25,392 nt of DNA from positions 1 through 25,392 of the IMG/VR virus record IMGVR_UViG_3300044819_000024; one strand, given 5' to 3'. Position 1 is the stretch's first letter, and the number at the start of each line of letters is the position of its first letter. Made by a program: the position numbers and the translations under genes. Of this stretch, positions 6,683 through 14,469 are shown piece after piece. The stretch comes from a virus. The notes under the pieces are model-generated. The model was not told where the DNA came from, made no database searches, and was given only the letters and a program-made list of their open reading frames with translations.

Positions 6683-8208
6683 CCCCCACCATCTACCTTG
6701 GCCCCCCCGGTACGGGAAAAACCACAACCCTCCTAGACCGCGTGGACACCGAACTCCACGCAGGCACGCCCCCCGACCGCATAGGCTACTTCAGCTTTAC
6801 CCGCCGCGCGGCGGAGGAAGCCGTCACCCGCGCCTCCACCAAGTTCAATTTAACCCCCCGGCAACTGCCCCACTTCCGCACGCTGCACTCCCTAGCCTTT
6901 CGCGCGTTGGGCCTCTCCAGCAAGGACGTGTTCGAGGGCCGGAAGGTGTGGGCCTTTGCGGACTGGGCGCGCATCCGGGTTAGCGGCAAGACATCCAGTG
7001 AGGACGGCACGCTGGCCGGCTTCGAGATCGGCGACCGCATCTTGTTTCTGGAGAACCTGGCACGCATCCGGTGTGTGCCCCTGCGGCAGCAATACGATGA
7101 ATGGGGGGACGATGGGCTGGACTGGAACGAAGTATGCCGGGTTTTAAATGCCTTAAAAGCATTTAAAACCCGGCACGCTCTGCTGGACTTCACCGACATG
7201 ATCGCTGAGTTTCTGCGTTCAAACCTGACGGTGGACCTTGATAGTTTGATCGTAGATGAAACCCAAGACCTGAGCCCCCTGCAGTGGCGGATGGTCCGCC
7301 ACCTAGCCTCCACCGTCAAGAGCTTCGCCGTAGCCGGCGACGATGACCAGGCCGTGTACCGTTGGGCCGGCGCTGACGTGGACACGTTCGTCAACCTCCC
7401 TGGTGACTCACAGGTGTTGGGTCAAAGCTACCGCGTACCTGCCGCCGTGCAGGCGCTGGCCGACAGTGTTATCACCCCCGTTCACCGCAGACGGCCAAAG
7501 AAGTGGGCACCGCGCGCCGCGGCCGGGGGTGTTAGCAACGCAGAGCACCTGGGGGACGTAGACCTGGGGGGTAAGTGGGCCGGCGACGTGCAACCCACCC
7601 TCATCTTGGCCCGCAACACCTACATCCTGCGGGAGCAGGTCGAGCCGGAGCTGCGGCGCATGGGCGTGCTTTACGAGTGGCGGGACCGGCCGTCGCTGAA
7701 CCGGGCCACGGTTGAAACGGTGGTGGCTTGGGAGCATCTGCGGGCGGGCAAGAGCGTAGAGGCAGACAGGGTGCGCTCCATCTACGCGCTGATGAGCCCC
7801 GGCCGGGGGGTGGAGCGGGCTCACCGTGAGCTGCCGGGGGTGCCAGGCGACCATGACCTGACTTTAGGGGAGCTGACCCAGAAGCACGGCTTGCTCACCC
7901 AGGCCATCTGGCACGAGGCGCTGGACAAGTTGCCGCCAGAGGACGTGGCCTACATCGTGGCGGCGCGGCAAAGAGGCGAACACCTGCTGGGTCGGGCGCG
8001 GGTTCGCCTCTCCACGATACACGCGGCTAAGGGGGGCGAGGCGGAGCATGTTGTGCTGTTTCGCGAGATGGCGCGGCGGACGTACGATGAGATGGAATCG
8101 GAGGGAGGGGACGACGAACGGCGGGTGTGGTACGTGGCTGTAACGCGGGCGCGTGAACGGTTGACGGTGGTGGAGGGGACTAGGGCGGAGGTGTGTCCGT
8201 GGGTTTAA
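6679..8208 (+). CDS. UvrD/Rep-like superfamily 1 helicase
   Basis: I start at ATG 6679 (ATGA overlap), immediately before the first motif, giving 509 residues. SF1 motifs appear in order: Walker A GPPGTGKTT (8-16), FSFTRRAAEEA (Ia, 38-48), TLHSLAF (68-74), DETQDLSP (193-200), AGDDDQAVYRW (219-229), GQSYRVP (248-254), STIHAAKGGEAEHVVL (motif V) and YVAVTRARERLTVV (motif VI). It should translocate 3'-5' on ssDNA with ATP, like UvrD/Rep, and is the likely replicative or accessory helicase for this phage. At 509 residues it is shorter than host UvrD (about 720), mainly from reduced B subdomains. A long perfect palindrome lies within residues 153-166. Confidence 0.9.
   Translation: MTPTIYLGPPGTGKTTTLLDRVDTELHAGTPPDRIGYFSFTRRAAEEAVTRASTKFNLTPRQLPHFRTLHSLAFRALGLSSKDVFEGRKVWAFADWARIRVSGKTSSEDGTLAGFEIGDRILFLENLARIRCVPLRQQYDEWGDDGLDWNEVCRVLNALKAFKTRHALLDFTDMIAEFLRSNLTVDLDSLIVDETQDLSPLQWRMVRHLASTVKSFAVAGDDDQAVYRWAGADVDTFVNLPGDSQVLGQSYRVPAAVQALADSVITPVHRRRPKKWAPRAAAGGVSNAEHLGDVDLGGKWAGDVQPTLILARNTYILREQVEPELRRMGVLYEWRDRPSLNRATVETVVAWEHLRAGKSVEADRVRSIYALMSPGRGVERAHRELPGVPGDHDLTLGELTQKHGLLTQAIWHEALDKLPPEDVAYIVAARQRGEHLLGRARVRLSTIHAAKGGEAEHVVLFREMARRTYDEMESEGGDDERRVWYVAVTRARERLTVVEGTRAEVCPWV
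7135..7175. repeat. perfect 17-bp-arm palindrome inside the helicase gene
   Basis: TGCCGGGTTTTAAATGC (7135-7151) is the exact reverse complement of GCATTTAAAACCCGGCA (7159-7175), with a 7-nt loop CTTAAAA. It is markedly AT-rich in a GC-rich gene and is in frame, encoding CRVLNALKAFKTRH. Confidence 0.95.
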
Positions 8209-8227
8209 CCCTCGGTTAACCGGGGGG

Positions 8228-8256
8228 TTGATTCCGCCCCACCCCCGCGCGATACT
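8228..8256 (+). promoter_or_regulatory. candidate sigma-70-type promoter
   Basis: TTGATT (8228-8233) and GATACT (8251-8256) are separated by exactly 17 nt, each matching four of six consensus bases. A transcript would start near 8263, leaving a leader of about 20 nt that begins directly at the Shine-Dalgarno hairpin. Upstream, TTAACC-CTC-GGTTAA (about 8205-8220) forms a small palindrome next to an ACCGGGGG motif. Confidence 0.5.
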
Positions 8257-8267
8257 CTAACCTGCAC

Positions 8268-8282
8268 GAACTCAGGAGGTTC
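8268..8282 (+). promoter_or_regulatory. Shine-Dalgarno hairpin before ATG 8285
   Basis: GAAC (8268-8271) pairs with GTTC (8279-8282); the loop is TCAGGAG. The stem ends 2 nt before the start codon. Confidence 0.7.
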
Positions 8283-8284
8283 AA

Positions 8285-9070
8285 ATGACTTTACCAGTAC
8301 CCAAGTACAAGATCGGTGACGTTGTCTGGCGTGGTCGCGTCTTCCAAAAAGAGATGACGTTGCCCTGCCCCGACTGCCTCAACACCGGGACGTGGAAAGT
8401 CACCACACCGGGGGGGAGTGAGTTGGAGGCGGACTGTCAACGCTGTCGTGGACACTGGCAGCAGCGGGGTGTGCCGTCGTTGAAGGACTTCACCTTTGAG
8501 GTGGTCGTTGAGCGGCTGACCATCGGCAGCGTGCGGATTGACACCGCTGATCGTGACGACCACCCGGTGAGTTACATGTGCCGGGAAACCGGGGTAGGTT
8601 CAGGGTCAATCCACTACGAGAATATGCTGCACCCCTCGGAGGAGGAAGCCAGGGCGCAGGCACAGGCGGAAGTCGCCGCCAAGGAGAAGGTGCGGGCGGC
8701 CACACCCGAGCGTCTGGAGAAGGTGAGGTTTAAATACCTGTCCATGAGGGACGCGGCATTGCTGGCAGCCAACGACGCCGTTTGGAACTCCTGGAGACGC
8801 TACAAAAATCTGCGGGAAGACATCGAGGGTGAGTTGGAGGGCGACGACAAGGCGGAGAGCCTCGATGATCTGAGGGATAAGCTACAGCACCACTTAAACT
8901 GGGACAAGGAGTACCGAAACAACGAAGAGCACGACGTGTTCGAGGGCATCCTGCAAGCGGCAAAGGTGGCTGCTCAGGTGCACAACGACACTCACCTGCA
9001 GGGGGCGCTGGACCGGCTACCCTCGTTGCAGGCGGAGCGGCGGAAGGCTAAGGCGGAGGAGCGGGGGTGA
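8285..9070 (+). CDS. phage protein with zinc ribbon and coiled coil, 261 aa
   Basis: A 261-residue protein. The N-terminal third has CPDC (28-31) and CQRC (51-54) in a DnaJ-like zinc-ribbon arrangement, after KYKIGDVVWRGRVFQ, a small beta-barrel-like start. The rest is highly charged and helical (EEEARAQAQAEVAAKEKVRA onward), likely coiled coil. It heads a new translation block, with its own promoter candidate and Shine-Dalgarno hairpin, in front of two thymine-modification family genes. I do not recognise a precise family. Structural or scaffold roles are possible. Confidence 0.8.
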   Translation: MTLPVPKYKIGDVVWRGRVFQKEMTLPCPDCLNTGTWKVTTPGGSELEADCQRCRGHWQQRGVPSLKDFTFEVVVERLTIGSVRIDTADRDDHPVSYMCRETGVGSGSIHYENMLHPSEEEARAQAQAEVAAKEKVRAATPERLEKVRFKYLSMRDAALLAANDAVWNSWRRYKNLREDIEGELEGDDKAESLDDLRDKLQHHLNWDKEYRNNEEHDVFEGILQAAKVAAQVHNDTHLQGALDRLPSLQAERRKAKAEERG

Positions 9071-10011
9071 TGTTGAAAATTGACAGACGCTGCGGGACCG
9101 GAGGTTGTGCACCCCCCGGTTCGCTCGCCGCGATCGCGGACCCGCGCGAGCGGCTGCTTGCGTTCGCGCGGGAACGGCACGCGATTTATTTGCGCAAAAA
9201 GATGGGGAAACCCATCAACTTGCTGGGTTCCCTGGGGACTCCAGCAATGGACGTGTGGACCACTGACCCCATCCTACAGACTTACAGATTCTGCAACGTC
9301 TATAGAGAAAATGACACCGTCACCCGGTGGATTGCAGACCACTGGCGTGGTCCGCACTCCACTGACCCCGACCTTTGGTTCGCGATGGTGGTGGCGCGGT
9401 TCGTGAATTGGCCGGATACGCTCGACGAAATCGGGTACCCGGTGCCGTGGAACAGGGGGAATTTCCTCGGTGTCATGGACAAAAGGAAGACCGAGGGTCT
9501 TAAGCGGTGGACCGGAGCCTATCTGATACGTGCTGAAAGTCCTCGAACCGGGGGTGACAAGGCACGCTACCAAGCAGATAGCGTGTTCGGCCCAATGTGG
9601 GAGAAGCGCGAGCAACTGCGGCCGAAAGCTGGTGATACACTAAACTCCTGCCATATGCTGCTGGGGCAGTGGCACGGGCTAGGGTCGTTTATGGCGGCTC
9701 AGGTGGTTGCCGACCTCAAGTACGTGGAACCGTTGCAGGGGGCAAGTGACTGGTGGACGTTCGCGGCTAGTGGGCCGGGCTCGCGGCGGGGGTTGAACCG
9801 GGTATTGGGGGTGCCAAAGGACAACCCGTGGAGGGAGGACGAATGGAGGATGGAGAACGAGCGGCTGCGGGAATGGTTTAATCATGAGTGGGACCACGAG
9901 CAGTTGCACGGGCAGGACATGCAAAATGTGCTTTGTGAGTGGGACAAACACGAGCGGGTTAGGTTAGGGGAGGGACGACCACGTGCCAAATATCATTCCA
10001 GAGCAGCTTGA
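9070..10011 (+). CDS. alpha-glutamyl/putrescinyl-thymine pyrophosphorylase / 5-hmdU DNA kinase helical-domain family, copy 1
   Basis: A 313-residue protein. ATG 9070 overlaps the previous stop; GTG 9067 is also possible. It has the family landmarks as I recall them: FARERHAIYLRKKMGKP, then TTDPILQTYRFCNVYREND with TRWI, then WFAMVVARFVNWP, LLGQWHGLGSFMAAQVVADL, AASGPGSRRGLNRVLG and a C-terminal DMQNVLCEWDKHERVRLGEGRPR. The family belongs to phage pathways that replace thymidine with substituted 5-hydroxymethyl-dU derivatives; databases label it either pyrophosphorylase or helical domain of 5-hmdU DNA kinase. The P-loop kinases and hydroxymethylase-like gene of the same pathway are at 14950-17813. 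Exact reaction unassigned. Confidence 0.85.
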   Translation: MLKIDRRCGTGGCAPPGSLAAIADPRERLLAFARERHAIYLRKKMGKPINLLGSLGTPAMDVWTTDPILQTYRFCNVYRENDTVTRWIADHWRGPHSTDPDLWFAMVVARFVNWPDTLDEIGYPVPWNRGNFLGVMDKRKTEGLKRWTGAYLIRAESPRTGGDKARYQADSVFGPMWEKREQLRPKAGDTLNSCHMLLGQWHGLGSFMAAQVVADLKYVEPLQGASDWWTFAASGPGSRRGLNRVLGVPKDNPWREDEWRMENERLREWFNHEWDHEQLHGQDMQNVLCEWDKHERVRLGEGRPRAKYHSRAA

Positions 10012-10918
10012 ATCTTTCCTAGCCTACGTCCGCGAGCGCAAACTAATCCAGCAGCGCCGCGAGGCGGGGGCGCCGTTCCCCTGGACGGACGACCCGGTGC
10101 TGCGGTCCAAGAAGTTCTGCTGCGTGCTGCGGGACGATGACCGTACGTCACGGGAGGCGAAGGCGATAATCTTGGCGCTGCCGGAAGGACAGAGGCTGGG
10201 GGCGGCGTTGGGGTTCCGGCTGTATAACCGGGTGAGTACGTTGGAGGCGCTGCGGGACCGGGGGGTGTTTGTCTCGGGGTCTGGGGACGAGGCACAAGTA
10301 ATCTTTTCGGGACCACCCCCGGTTATAAACGCTACTGCTTATAAGATCAGCGTGAAAGGTGGTTTGTTCAATCTCAAAACTATTGCCAGCATGGTAGCTT
10401 TGGCTTCACGTCGGGCCAAAGTGTTTGAACCGCGACGTAAAGCGGAGTTGACCTGCCAGGTTATACGCGGAACAGTAGGGTCAGGGGCATTTGTTGCCTA
10501 CCAGACAATGCAGGACCTTCGTTGGATTTTGGGGTCGTTTGATGATGAGGGTAGTTGGTGCATACTAGGGAAGGGGGCGACTAGGGCCTGTGCCAGGTTG
10601 TTGGGTCTGTACACACCTAAGCACTGGACTGAGAGGACAGACGGCAGTTCAACCGAACTGGGTTTCAGTATGTCAAAAGAGGACATGGTACTGCAACCAA
10701 AAGCCTTAGCTTTTTTGTCTTTATTACACAGACAAACCCCAGACCTTAACATGTTTGACCTAGAACACAATCTGTGTGAGTGGGACAAACTGGAGCGGGT
10801 TCGTTCTGGTGAGGGTGAGAATCGAAGTTGGAAACCCAAACCATTACCTGCACCGCCCCCGACTGCACCGCCCCCGTCCTCGCAAAGGGCCTGTGCTGCG
10901 CCCACTACCAGCGGATGA
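9983..10918 (+). CDS. thymine pyrophosphorylase / 5-hmdU kinase helical-domain family, diverged copy 2
   Basis: A 311-residue paralogue of the preceding gene, starting at GTG 9983 with a 29-nt overlap. It keeps the frame of the family: FLAYVRERKLIQQRREAGAP, then FPWTDDPVLRSKKFCCVLRD, and at the end NMFDLEHNLCEWDKLERVRSGEG. The central Gly/Arg motif is GKGATRACARLLGL instead of GPGSRRGLNRVLG, so substrate or activity may differ. Residues after about 275 are a Pro-rich tail that overlaps the next gene and may not be functional. Neighbouring paralogues suggest two steps or two substrates in one pathway; inferred. Confidence 0.75.
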   Translation: MPNIIPEQLESFLAYVRERKLIQQRREAGAPFPWTDDPVLRSKKFCCVLRDDDRTSREAKAIILALPEGQRLGAALGFRLYNRVSTLEALRDRGVFVSGSGDEAQVIFSGPPPVINATAYKISVKGGLFNLKTIASMVALASRRAKVFEPRRKAELTCQVIRGTVGSGAFVAYQTMQDLRWILGSFDDEGSWCILGKGATRACARLLGLYTPKHWTERTDGSSTELGFSMSKEDMVLQPKALAFLSLLHRQTPDLNMFDLEHNLCEWDKLERVRSGEGENRSWKPKPLPAPPPTAPPPSSQRACAAPTTSG

Positions 10919-11076
10919 GACAGAAGGGCAGACTCCATCTAACTCAACAGCACGCAGCGGGCAGGACTTGCAGCATACCTGGTTGTGACGCCCCTGTGCG
11001 GGCGAAGGGCATCTGTCAGACTCACTACCACAAGTTCTACCAAAGACGGTACAAACACATGTACCCAGCGAAATAG
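10828..11076 (+). CDS. double zinc-knuckle protein, 82 aa
   Basis: The frame opens at TTG 10828, four codons after an in-frame TGA, and overlaps the previous gene by 91 nt. The product has two copies of one module: CTAPDCTAPVLAKGLCCAHY then QRMRQKGRL, and CSIPGCDAPVRAKGICQTHY then HKFYQRRYK. The 'C..pgC..pv.akGlC..HY.R' pattern is a zinc-binding knuckle often found beside HNH nucleases in phages; no HNH His-Asn-His core is visible here. The repeated, conserved module makes the overlapping frame convincing. The start codon is uncertain. Probably binds nucleic acid. Confidence 0.7.
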   Translation: METQTITCTAPDCTAPVLAKGLCCAHYQRMRQKGRLHLTQQHAAGRTCSIPGCDAPVRAKGICQTHYHKFYQRRYKHMYPAK

Positions 11077-11174
11077 AGCTACGGCCGCGCTTCCCCATTC
11101 CCGCGGCTGCAGACGGCGTACCGGCGTCGTAAAGGGGCGGGGGGCCTGAGAACCCCCGACCCTACCGGGTAGCC

Positions 11175-11207
11175 CCCAAAATAATTTTCACTTTCGTTGA
11201 TTTTGGG
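11175..11207 (+). terminator. possible weak terminator after the zinc-knuckle gene
   Basis: CCCAAAAT (11175-11182) pairs with ATTTTGGG (11200-11207) around a 17-nt loop. A T-rich tract (CTTTACTTCTTTC) follows. The tail is interrupted and the loop long, so this may instead be an operator-like palindrome near the promoter at 11209. Confidence 0.35.
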
Positions 11208-11208
11208 C

Positions 11209-11237
11209 TTTACTTCTTTCATGAGCCCAGCTAGATT
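11209..11237 (+). promoter_or_regulatory. candidate sigma-70-type promoter
   Basis: TTTACT (11209-11214) and TAGATT (11232-11237) with a 17-nt spacer, four of six consensus bases each. It sits in the 208-base gap upstream of the gene at 11285, whose start carries a Shine-Dalgarno hairpin. Confidence 0.4.
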
Positions 11238-11264
11238 GTTGATCGTTGGGGCGCGGCCCTGACC

Positions 11265-11279
11265 GGTCTCAGGAGGACC
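11265..11279 (+). promoter_or_regulatory. Shine-Dalgarno hairpin before ATG 11285
   Basis: GGTC (11265-11268) pairs with GACC (11276-11279); the loop is TCAGGAG. The whole leader, 11264-11287, is identical over 24 nt to 23235-23258. Confidence 0.75.
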
Positions 11280-11284
11280 TAGCG

Positions 11285-11470
11285 ATGACCCCGAAATGGA
11301 AAGTTTGCTTCGGCCGTGCTACCCCCTCTCGCCCTATCTTTGACGAGGTTGAGGTTGAGGCTTGGACGGGGGCATCGGCTGAAGAAATAGCTAAGGAGAT
11401 GAAGCCTGGATGGCGTCTTCTTTCGTCGCAGACGAAGAAAATCTCGGGCTCTTACGAGCAAGTGGGCTGA
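11285..11470 (+). CDS. hypothetical protein, 61 aa
   Basis: ATG 11285 is chosen because it follows the Shine-Dalgarno hairpin. The 61-residue protein begins MTPKWKVCFGRATPSRPIFD and continues with a small beta-strand/helix pattern (EVEVEAWTGASAEEIAKEMK). No family recognised. It is a stand-alone gene between a promoter candidate and a strong downstream hairpin, so it may be highly transcribed. Its leader matches that of the gene at 23256, although the proteins do not resemble each other. Confidence 0.7.
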   Translation: MTPKWKVCFGRATPSRPIFDEVEVEAWTGASAEEIAKEMKPGWRLLSSQTKKISGSYEQVG

Positions 11471-11478
11471 CGCGACCC

Positions 11479-11512
11479 GAGCCGCCCCCTCCCCTTTACG
11501 GGGGGACGGCTC
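11479..11512 (+). terminator. strong hairpin without T-run, between two short genes
   Basis: GAGCCG (11479-11484) pairs with CGGCTC (11507-11512), enclosing a C-run/G-run pair (11485-11494 with 11500-11505) and a TTTAC loop. There is no downstream T-run, so it may be an attenuator or an RNA processing/stability element rather than an intrinsic terminator. Confidence 0.45.
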
Positions 11513-11536
11513 CAGCCGCCTCAGACGCGGAAAACC

Positions 11537-11551
11537 TGCCTTAGGAGGGCA
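11537..11551 (+). promoter_or_regulatory. Shine-Dalgarno hairpin before ATG 11554
   Basis: TGCC (11537-11540) pairs with GGCA (11548-11551); the loop is TTAGGAG. The stem ends 2 nt before the start codon. Confidence 0.7.
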
Positions 11552-11553
11552 CC

Positions 11554-12276
11554 ATGAACACCCAAGATTTCAACATACTCAACGGCTCCCAACTCATCCT
11601 TGCGTACAACGACCTCGTTGCCAAGGCGGTGGACGCTGGCCTCGAAGGCTACCGCCCCGTCACGCGCTTCGCCGACAAGGTGTCAGCGGTTAAGCGGTGC
11701 GAGGCGCTGGCGAGCAGCTTGAAGGCGCGGAGGGATGGGTTCAAGGATCAATCCATCAAGGCCATCGTGAAGCGGATGGGTGACGACGCGACCGAAGTGC
11801 CCCCCGGCCGTGCCCGCCTCTTGGCGGACCCCGTTAACGCCGAAGCACTCCGCCAGCAGGTGCTGGTGGACCAACAGAGAGCAACAGAAGGAGCAGCAAG
11901 AGTGGAAGAGTTCATCGAAGAGACGCTTGAAAAGCCTGTGAAGAAGCAAAAGAAGGCCAAAGAGCCGAAGGCGGCCAAAGCACCCAAAGAGCCGAAGGCG
12001 GCCAAGGAGCCGAAGGCGGCCAAAGCACCCAAAGAGCCGAAGGCGGCCAAGGAGCCTGGTACCCGCGGTCGGCGCAGCAGCATCACCGAAGACCACACCA
12101 TCACCGTGTTGGCCGAAGCCAACCCCAAGAGAGAGGGCAGCCGCGGTCACGAGTTGTTCTCCCTCTACGAGACTGGGATGCCGGTTGGCGTCTACTTCGA
12201 AAAGTCCGGCGATAAGGCTCGCGCGCTGAGCAACCTGAAATGGGATGTCGCGAAAGGGTATGTGACCGTAAACTAA
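11554..12276 (+). CDS. lysine-rich histone-H1-like phage protein, 240 aa
   Basis: A 240-residue protein in three parts. Residues 1-115 are globular and start MNTQDFNILNGSQLILAYND, with VTRFADKVSAVKRCEAL. Residues about 128-170 are a low-complexity Lys/Ala/Pro stretch (repeats of KAPKEPKAAKEP) like histone-H1 tails. Residues about 175-240 form a C-terminal domain with ANPKREGSRGHELFSLYETG and LSNLKWDVAKGYV, a pattern seen in alphaproteobacterial and phage proteins of unknown function. It probably binds nucleic acid. The transcript ends at a strong intrinsic terminator about 40 nt downstream. Confidence 0.8.
   Translation: MNTQDFNILNGSQLILAYNDLVAKAVDAGLEGYRPVTRFADKVSAVKRCEALASSLKARRDGFKDQSIKAIVKRMGDDATEVPPGRARLLADPVNAEALRQQVLVDQQRATEGAARVEEFIEETLEKPVKKQKKAKEPKAAKAPKEPKAAKEPKAAKAPKEPKAAKEPGTRGRRSSITEDHTITVLAEANPKREGSRGHELFSLYETGMPVGVYFEKSGDKARALSNLKWDVAKGYVTVN
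11958..12055 (+). repeat. 45-bp tandem repeat encoding Lys/Ala/Pro units
   Basis: About two copies of a 45-bp unit, itself built from 18-bp units (AAAGAGCCGAAGGCGGCC and variants) plus a 9-bp AAAGCACCC. It is in frame and encodes the histone-H1-like tail. Confidence 0.85.
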
Positions 12277-12313
12277 AGCCTAGCTTCCGCCCCTTACCGA
12301 AGCGAAGATAATA

Positions 12314-12350
12314 GGGAAGTTGCCGCCGGGCAGCTTCCCTTTTTGTTTTT
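12314..12350 (+). terminator. intrinsic terminator
   Basis: GGGAAGTTGCC (12314-12324) pairs with GGCAGCTTCCC (12329-12339) as an 11-bp stem with one G-U pair and a GCCG loop. TTTTTGTTTTT follows directly. This is the clearest terminator in the window and separates the histone-like gene from the inositol-phosphate synthase. Confidence 0.92.
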
Positions 12351-12369
12351 CATCCACCAGGAGGGATGA
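12350..12369 (+). promoter_or_regulatory. Shine-Dalgarno hairpin before ATG 12374
   Basis: TCATCC (12350-12355) pairs with GGATGA (12364-12369), the longest stem of the series (6 bp). The loop ACCAGGAG holds the ribosome site. It begins at the last base of the terminator T-run. Confidence 0.75.
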
Positions 12370-12373
12370 CGAC

Positions 12374-13429
12374 ATGACCGTAAGAGTAGCAATCGTGGGA
12401 GTGGGCAACTGCGCTAATTCTCTGCTCCAGGGTATCCGGCACTATTCCGGGAACCAAGAGGCCACTGGCCTGGTGCACGCGGACATCGGAGGCTATCGCG
12501 TCTGCGACATCGAGGTCGTAGCAGCCTTTGACGTGGTCGAGGGGAAAGTTGGTGCAGACTTGGCCAAGGCCATGTGGGCACCGATAAACGACACATACCG
12601 CTTTGCAGATGTGGGGCCGACCGGGGTTATCGTCGCCCGCGGGCCGACGCTAGACGGTCTAGGGCGCTATCTTCGGGGGTGGGTCACCGAGGCCCCCGAG
12701 CCGGCCGTAGACGTGACCCGTGCCCTCCGCGCGGCGGGGGCAGACGTAGTGGTGAACTATCTGCCGGTGGGGTCTACGACCGCAGCTCACCACTATGCAG
12801 CTTGCGCGATTGAGGCGGGGTGTGCTCTTGTCAACTGCATGCCGGTATTTATGGCCTCGGACCCGACTTGGCGGGGACGCTTCGAGGCTGCCGGCCTTCC
12901 CATCATCGGGGACGACATTAAGAGCCAGGTGGGTGCCACGATCGTGCACCGTGTCCTGGCGCAGCTAATGCGTGACCGGGGGGTGACACTGGACCGGACA
13001 ATGCAGCTCAACATCGGGGGTAACGGCGATTTTCTGAACATGCTGGAGCGCGAGCGGCTGGAGAGCAAGAAGCTTTCCAAGACCAACGCCGTAGTGTCCG
13101 TGGCCGGGGCGCCAGGGATGGGGGCAGGGGACGTTCACATTGGTCCTAGCGACTACGTTCAGTGGCTAGGTGACCGCAAGTGGGCTTACATCCGGCTGGA
13201 GGGACGCGGCTTCGGGGGCGCCCCGCTGAACATCGAGTTGAAACTGGAGGTTTGGGATTCGCCCAACTCTGCTGGCATTGTCATCGACGCCGTTCGCTGC
13301 GCGAAGCTGGCGATGGACCGGGGGCTGGAGGGTGCGATCCGTGACCCCTCAGCAGCTTTTATGAAGTCCCCCCCGGTCCAGCAAGATGATTCCGTGGCAC
13401 TGGACAACCTAGAGGCTTGGCTACGGTGA
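12374..13429 (+). CDS. ino1: myo-inositol-1-phosphate synthase
   Basis: A 351-residue enzyme that should convert glucose-6-phosphate to 1L-myo-inositol-1-phosphate with bound NAD+. It starts with the NAD-binding Rossmann motif [19 protein letters not shown]. It then carries [80 protein letters not shown] and [15 protein letters not shown], which cover the active-site Lys/Asp region. Length and sequence resemble the compact bacterial (actinobacterial-type) enzyme, and all regions look intact. It is unusual in a phage. It heads the modification cassette, begins after a terminator with its own ribosome-site hairpin, and overlaps the next gene by 4 nt (GTGA). Supply of inositol phosphate for DNA modification is a hypothesis. 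Confidence 0.9.
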   Translation: MTVRVAIVGVGNCANSLLQGIRHYSGNQEATGLVHADIGGYRVCDIEVVAAFDVVEGKVGADLAKAMWAPINDTYRFADVGPTGVIVARGPTLDGLGRYLRGWVTEAPEPAVDVTRALRAAGADVVVNYLPVGSTTAAHHYAACAIEAGCALVNCMPVFMASDPTWRGRFEAAGLPIIGDDIKSQVGATIVHRVLAQLMRDRGVTLDRTMQLNIGGNGDFLNMLERERLESKKLSKTNAVVSVAGAPGMGAGDVHIGPSDYVQWLGDRKWAYIRLEGRGFGGAPLNIELKLEVWDSPNSAGIVIDAVRCAKLAMDRGLEGAIRDPSAAFMKSPPVQQDDSVALDNLEAWLR

Positions 13430-14469
13430 GTAGGGACCACAGCTCCCTGCCGGATGGCCTGGGGGAGCACCCCCCGGCCTGGCACCTAGAAAAGTTCATC
13501 GAGTTCACCAAACTGAAAGGAGAGGTGGGGGAGCCAAGCCCCCACTTGGCTATGGTGGGTTATATGATGGCCGGGCAACCAACAAACCAGAAGCTTTGGA
13601 TGTTGGGGTGCTACGCTGCCACGTACTGCCTCCCTTCGGCGCAAGTCATCTGGAGGGCACACCCGGCCCCCGCTAACCGGGGGGTACTGTTGCCTTGGTT
13701 GCGCGAAAACTGGGCTGGGGTGGTAACCCGTACCGAGCGTCGCTGCGTGCGGACACCTGAAAAGATGGCAGAGTGCTTGGTCAGTTTCCTGGACTGGGCA
13801 GAGAGGGACTTTGAAAGGTTAACCCGGTTGCAGGGTGGGGAAACCAAGGAGAACTATGATACGGTCTGGGACTCGGTGGACGACATTAAGTTCTTCGGCC
13901 GGTACATAGCGATAAGGTTCATCGAAGGTCTGCGGCGATTTTTGGGGGTGCCGGCCAGACTCTATGATATCCGCTCGGTGGGTGGATGGTCACCAAAGAG
14001 GGCGCTTTGCTACTTGTACCCGGAGCATGCCGCGGCACTTCTGATTGATGACAAGGAAGGAAACGCCCTTGTCAGTAAACTGGCGCTAGAACTATTGGTC
14101 ACAGTTCAGGCTAGTTTACCAAAAGTAGACGAATATATTTTGGCCGCGATGCTGTGTGAGTATAAGTCTGCCTTCGAAAACTGTCACCAATACCCTGGTT
14201 GGACGATAGACCAGGAACCACTGCTGTACGATAAAGTGGAAGCAAAGTGGAGTAAGGAGGCGTTAGACAGCAAAGCCCTTTGGGCGTCACGGGCCGCGCT
14301 TTTTCCGCCCGAAGCGTTAGGGGAAATATCGGGGTGGAACGGGACGCGGTGGGACTGCACGAAAACGTTACGCCACCACGGCTACAACTGGTCCGATAAA
14401 GTATACGACTTTTGCGCAACAAGGGACTCGGGAAACTGGGCCGAACCGATACGGTGGACACATGGGTGA
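13426..14469 (+). CDS. putative amino-acid:DNA-transferase-like (ADDT) thymine-hypermodification protein
   Basis: GTG 13426 overlaps the synthase stop (GTGA), giving 347 residues; an in-frame TTG at 13417 is an alternative. The N-terminal part has [20 protein letters not shown] then [29 protein letters not shown], and later [40 protein letters not shown] and [13 protein letters not shown]. This is the pattern I associate with a phage family predicted to transfer amino acids or other nucleophiles to activated thymine in DNA. It ends in [10 protein letters not shown], reminiscent of the LCEWDK end of the pyrophosphorylase family, so they may share a glycosylase-like helical fold. Function is predicted only. 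It is tightly coupled to the inositol-phosphate synthase. Confidence 0.65.
   Translation: MSRDHSSLPDGLGEHPPAWHLEKFIEFTKLKGEVGEPSPHLAMVGYMMAGQPTNQKLWMLGCYAATYCLPSAQVIWRAHPAPANRGVLLPWLRENWAGVVTRTERRCVRTPEKMAECLVSFLDWAERDFERLTRLQGGETKENYDTVWDSVDDIKFFGRYIAIRFIEGLRRFLGVPARLYDIRSVGGWSPKRALCYLYPEHAAALLIDDKEGNALVSKLALELLVTVQASLPKVDEYILAAMLCEYKSAFENCHQYPGWTIDQEPLLYDKVEAKWSKEALDSKALWASRAALFPPEALGEISGWNGTRWDCTKTLRHHGYNWSDKVYDFCATRDSGNWAEPIRWTHG

Noticed and set aside
10498-10938. Leftward open frame opposite the second pyrophosphorylase-family gene
   Set aside because: No ribosome site or motif, and it overlaps two rightward genes with conserved residues.
12374-13429. Inositol-phosphate synthase as evidence for a host chromosome or prophage rather than phage DNA
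   Set aside because: It sits in continuous overlap with phage modification genes and shares their hairpin ribosome site; no integrase or host genes are nearby.
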